Below are positions 14,839 to 17,702 of a DNA stretch of 17,702 nt, piece after piece. The position numbers and the translations under genes were made by a program. The notes below the pieces were generated by a model that worked only from the letters and a program-made list of their open reading frames with translations, had not been told where the DNA came from and ran no database searches. Origin of the DNA: JAFARZ01 sp036490795 (GTDB lineage Bacteria; Actinomycetota; Actinomycetes; Streptosporangiales; Streptosporangiaceae); assembly GCA_036490795.1 (NCBI GenBank), contig DASXDG010000229.1:1-17702 (forward strand), in the 5' to 3' direction. Position 1 is the first letter of the stretch, and every line of letters begins with the position of its first letter.

Positions 14839-17148
14839 GTGTCGACGATCACGCCTGAGGTGCCTGCAGCCGAGTCTACGACCGGACGCCCGCCGGGGTT
14901 GCCCGCCCACGCGGACAACCGGGCACTCGGCGTTCTACTCGACTCCACGGGCACCATCCATATCGAGCACATCCCGGCGCGTCCGGGCAGGCACGCGCCG
15001 TGGCCGGACTGGGTTCCCGCACCGGTTGTAGATGTCTTCGCCAGTCGCGGAATTTCTGCTCCCTGGACGCACCAGGCGTCGGCCGCTTCGCACGCGCACG
15101 CCGGCCGGAATGTGATCATCTCAACACCCGCCGCGTCGGGAAAGTCGCTGTCGTATCTGGTGCCGGCGCTTACCGCGATCCTGGCCGGCGAAACCGTGCT
15201 CTACATCACTCCGACCAAAGCCCTCGCCGCCGACCAGCTCGCCGCCATCTCCTCGCTCGGCATCCCCGGGCTGCACGCCGCGGTGCTAGACGGAGACTCA
15301 ACTCAGGCTGAACGCGCCTGGGCACGCGGGCATGCGCGCTACCTGCTGACCACGCCGGACATGCTGCATTGCGCGTTGCTGCCCGGGCACGCTCGCTGGT
15401 CCGGGTTCTTCAGCAGGCTGCGTTATGTCATCGTGGACGAGTGCCACGGCTATCGCGGCATCTTCGGCTCGCACGTCGCGCACGTACTGCGCCGGCTGCG
15501 CCGGGTCGTGGCGCATCATGCCGGTCCCGACGCACCGCCGGTGTTCATGCTCGCCTCGGCGACGATCGCCGATCCCGGCGACTGCGCGCGCCAGCTGACC
15601 GGACTCGGCGCCGAGGAGGTCACCGACGACGGCTCTCCGCGCGGACCGCTCGCGTTCGCGCTGCTCGAGCCGCCCAAGTCGGGATCACGAGCCCGGCGGA
15701 CCGCAACGGCACACACCGCTGACCTGCTCGCCCGGCTTGTCCAGGAGAATGTGCAGACGCTCGCGTTCATCAGGTCGCGGCGCGGCGCGGAGGCGGTCGC
15801 GCTCGCCGCGCGCAGGCATCTCGCCGGCGGCCAGGCCGAACAGGTCGCCGCGTACCGGTCCGGATATCTCGCCGAAGACCGCCGGCAGCTCGAGATCGCG
15901 CTGAGCGAGGGCAGGCTGACCGGCCTGGCGACCACCACCGCGCTCGAGCTCGGCATCAACATCACCGGCCTGGACGCGGTGCTGATCGCGGGCTGGCCGG
16001 GCACCTGGGCGTCGCTGTGGCAGCAGGCGGGACGGGCGGGACGCAGCGGCAAGAGCGCGGCCGCGGCGCTGATCGCGCGCGACGACCCGCTCGACACCTA
16101 TCTGGTCAGGCATCCGGACCTGCTGCTGCGCCATCCGGTCGAGGCGGCCGTGCTCGACCCGGCCAATGCCTACGTGCTCGCACCGCATCTGGCCGCGGCG
16201 GCCGCTGAACTTCCGCTAACGGACGGCGACCTCGACGTGTTCGGCCCCGCCGCGCTGCCGGTGCTCGACGAGCTCACCGAGGCTGGCCGGCTGCGCCGCC
16301 GCCCCGCGGGCTGGTTCGCGATGAGCCGGACCAGGACGAGCTTGCGCGGCACCGGGCCGGGCCCGGTCCGGGTGGTGGAGAAGGCGACGGGACGGCTGAT
16401 CGGCACCGTTGACGAGCCGTCGGCGCACCTGCTCATCCATGACGGCGCGGTGTACCTGCATCAAGGCGACAGCTACCTGGTCAGCGAGCTGGACCTGGAG
16501 AACCGGGCGGCGCTGGTGCTGCCCGGCGACCCCGGATACACCACGGTGGCGCGAAACGTCACCGAGATCACGGTGCGCGATGTCGCCAGTCACGTTAGCT
16601 GGGGCGCCGCCGACCTGCGCTTCGGTGATGTCGCGGTCACCCGGCAGGTGGTCTCGTACACCAAGCGCGGCAACGAAACCGGCAGGTCGCTTGGCGAGAC
16701 AGCGCTCGACCTGCCGCCCAGGCAGCTGACGACGCGCGCGATCTGGTGGACCATCTCGTCCTCGTGTCGCGAGGAACTCGCCGCCCGCGGCGTCGACCTC
16801 GGCGGTGCCGCGCACGCGGCGGAGCACGCGTCGATCGCGCTGCTCCCGTTGTTCGCCACATGTGACCGCTGGGACGTCGGCGGCGTGTCCGCTGACCTGC
16901 ACCCCGCGACCGGGCAGCTCACCGTGTTCGTCTACGACGGCCACGACGGAGGCGCCGGATTCGCCGAGCGAGGCTTCCGCGCAGCGGGTGCCTGGCTGCG
17001 CGCCACGCGCGCGGCCATCGCCGATTGCGGGTGCGATCGCGGCTGCCCGTCCTGCGTCCAGTCACCCAAGTGCGGGAACAACAATCACCCGCTGTCCAAG
17101 CGCGGCGCGATCGCGCTTCTCGACGTGCTGCTGACCGACGCCGCCTGA
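14839..17148 (+). CDS. DEAD/DEAH-box helicase with DUF1998 domain (MrfA/YprA type)
   Basis: 769 residues from GTG at 14839. Superfamily 2 motifs are in order: Walker A TPAASGKS (96-103), TPTKALAADQ, TTPDML, DECH (200-203) in place of DEAH/DEVH, SAT in MLASATIAD, TTTALELGINI and QQAGRAGRSG (motif VI). The C-terminal DUF1998 region ends in a Cys cluster, CGCDRGCPSCVQSPKC (C730, C732, C736, C739, C745), expected to bind zinc. Bacillus MrfA repairs mitomycin-type DNA damage, and the related yeast Hrq1 is a 3'-5' helicase; a DNA repair role is likely here by family. It is divergent from bldG across 170 bp, an arrangement shared with Streptomyces. Confidence 0.95.
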   Translation: MSTITPEVPAAESTTGRPPGLPAHADNRALGVLLDSTGTIHIEHIPARPGRHAPWPDWVPAPVVDVFASRGISAPWTHQASAASHAHAGRNVIISTPAASGKSLSYLVPALTAILAGETVLYITPTKALAADQLAAISSLGIPGLHAAVLDGDSTQAERAWARGHARYLLTTPDMLHCALLPGHARWSGFFSRLRYVIVDECHGYRGIFGSHVAHVLRRLRRVVAHHAGPDAPPVFMLASATIADPGDCARQLTGLGAEEVTDDGSPRGPLAFALLEPPKSGSRARRTATAHTADLLARLVQENVQTLAFIRSRRGAEAVALAARRHLAGGQAEQVAAYRSGYLAEDRRQLEIALSEGRLTGLATTTALELGINITGLDAVLIAGWPGTWASLWQQAGRAGRSGKSAAAALIARDDPLDTYLVRHPDLLLRHPVEAAVLDPANAYVLAPHLAAAAAELPLTDGDLDVFGPAALPVLDELTEAGRLRRRPAGWFAMSRTRTSLRGTGPGPVRVVEKATGRLIGTVDEPSAHLLIHDGAVYLHQGDSYLVSELDLENRAALVLPGDPGYTTVARNVTEITVRDVASHVSWGAADLRFGDVAVTRQVVSYTKRGNETGRSLGETALDLPPRQLTTRAIWWTISSSCREELAARGVDLGGAAHAAEHASIALLPLFATCDRWDVGGVSADLHPATGQLTVFVYDGHDGGAGFAERGFRAAGAWLRATRAAIADCGCDRGCPSCVQSPKCGNNNHPLSKRGAIALLDVLLTDAA

Positions 17149-17212
17149 ACGGACCCGGCACCGCCTGAAGCCAGCCGTCCGAACGGATCTGTAAGTCTGA
17201 GGAAAGCCTGAG

Positions 17213-17310
17213 AAAAAAAGGGGCGGCCCCCGCCGGGGGGGAGAACGGGGGCCGCGTAACGGGTCCGGCCCTGGGGGGGGAGGCCGGCTCCGTCCTTTCG
17301 GTAAAGCTTA
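17213..17310 (-). ncRNA. 6C small RNA (two C-loop hairpins plus terminator)
   Basis: Read on the minus strand: ACCGAAAGGACGGAG leads into hairpin 1, stem CCGGCC (17287-17282) with GGCCGG (17270-17265) and a loop containing eight C (17280-17273). After a CCCGUUAC linker comes hairpin 2, stem GCGGCCCCCG (17255-17246) with CGGGGGCCGC (17232-17223) and a loop with seven C (17241-17235). CCC and seven U (17219-17213) follow, making hairpin 2 an intrinsic terminator. Two hairpins each showing at least six C in the loop define the actinobacterial 6C RNA, known near this helicase/bldG region in Streptomyces and mycobacteria. The 5' end is a guess; no clear promoter was found. Confidence 0.8.
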
Positions 17311-17702
17311 TCTGCAATAGGGCGCTCGTATCGACTACGAAGCCCGCATACAGCGTCAGCCAATGGAATTACAACATATGTCGCACGACCGTGAACAGTA
17401 GGAGTCGGGTTTTTCAAGTAGTGAGAGTTAGCCGATGGAAGGTATCTGATCGTTCAATCATCTTCATGCACGTGCATCAACTGATTTCCACAGGCCCGTG
17501 ACCAGCAAGAACGTGTTCCACCTCGCCCGAACCGGCCGACGGCGGCCCGGTTTAGTTGCTCAAGGTACTCAACTGACTACACAAAGACACTACCGCCAGA
17601 ACGGCGAGAACGGGCGGCTACTGAAAAAGCTGTGACCGACTACCGTCCGGCACGCAGGATCCGATCACCATGTGACCGCGCGGACACTGTCGGCAGCACT
17701 CG
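17311..17702. other. Gene-free region upstream of the 6C RNA
   Basis: About 390 bp, less GC-rich than the rest. No frame resembles a protein family or has start signals. It holds a perfect 12-bp palindrome ATGCACGTGCAT at 17466-17477, with TTC and CAA flanks making a near-perfect 18-bp site. It probably contains the 6C RNA promoter and the promoter of a gene beyond the right edge. Confidence 0.5.

Noticed and set aside
17085..17417. 110-codon minus-strand frame at the end of the helicase
   Set aside because: It spans the 6C RNA hairpins and the helicase 3' end, has no start signal and no recognisable similarity.
1..17702. CRISPR array, tRNA, rRNA or transposase genes
   Set aside because: None seen on either strand; the repeats found are short tandem or operator-like, without regular repeat-spacer structure.

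Overview
The window is high-GC actinobacterial chromosome: codons end mostly in G or C, GTG and TTG starts are used, and the right half carries a bldG / anti-sigma / hppA block with a divergent DUF1998 helicase, an order known from Streptomyces and relatives. BldG, a developmental regulator of mycelial actinomycetes, suggests a filamentous soil actinomycete, but the sequence alone does not fix genus or species.

Left part (1-4075). A catalase-family gene runs off the left edge on the minus strand. It lacks the segment with the distal histidine, has Asn where the heme-binding Tyr should be, and carries an in-frame hexanucleotide expansion coding for Gly-Ser/Gly-Pro. It is divergent from a DUF2231-Rieske membrane protein. 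That gene converges, with an 18-bp overlap, on a minus-strand pair: an orphan ABC ATPase followed by an SPFH/band-7 protein.

Centre-left (4076-8190). A 760-bp gene-free region holds several short repeats, including a four-copy TGTCAYCCGTTA-type element arranged with exact mirror symmetry. It precedes a two-gene plus-strand cassette: a secreted Cys-rich CGxNC-repeat protein with a sorting-like tail, and a class F-like sortase. Convergent to it is a two-component system (GAF histidine kinase and NarL/DevR regulator, with ATGA overlap). A short repeat with four G6 tracts lies between the two units.

Centre-right (8191-11220). An SDR oxidoreductase is translationally coupled to a divergent QueA-like protein, followed by serB (two ACT-like regions plus a HAD phosphatase). 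A perfect 18-bp stem separates serB from the convergent hppA.

Right part (11221-17702). hppA (proton-pumping pyrophosphatase, predicted K+-independent), an ATPase-fold anti-sigma protein and bldG lie on the minus strand; a DUF1998 (MrfA-like) helicase diverges from bldG. After the helicase, on the minus strand, two hairpins with C8 and C7 loops and a T7 tail match the actinobacterial 6C small RNA. The last ~390 bases show no convincing gene.

The strongest leads are the degenerate catalase with its repeat, the symmetric element array beside the Cys-rich protein/sortase cassette, the QueA-like protein lacking canonical motifs, and the 6C RNA.
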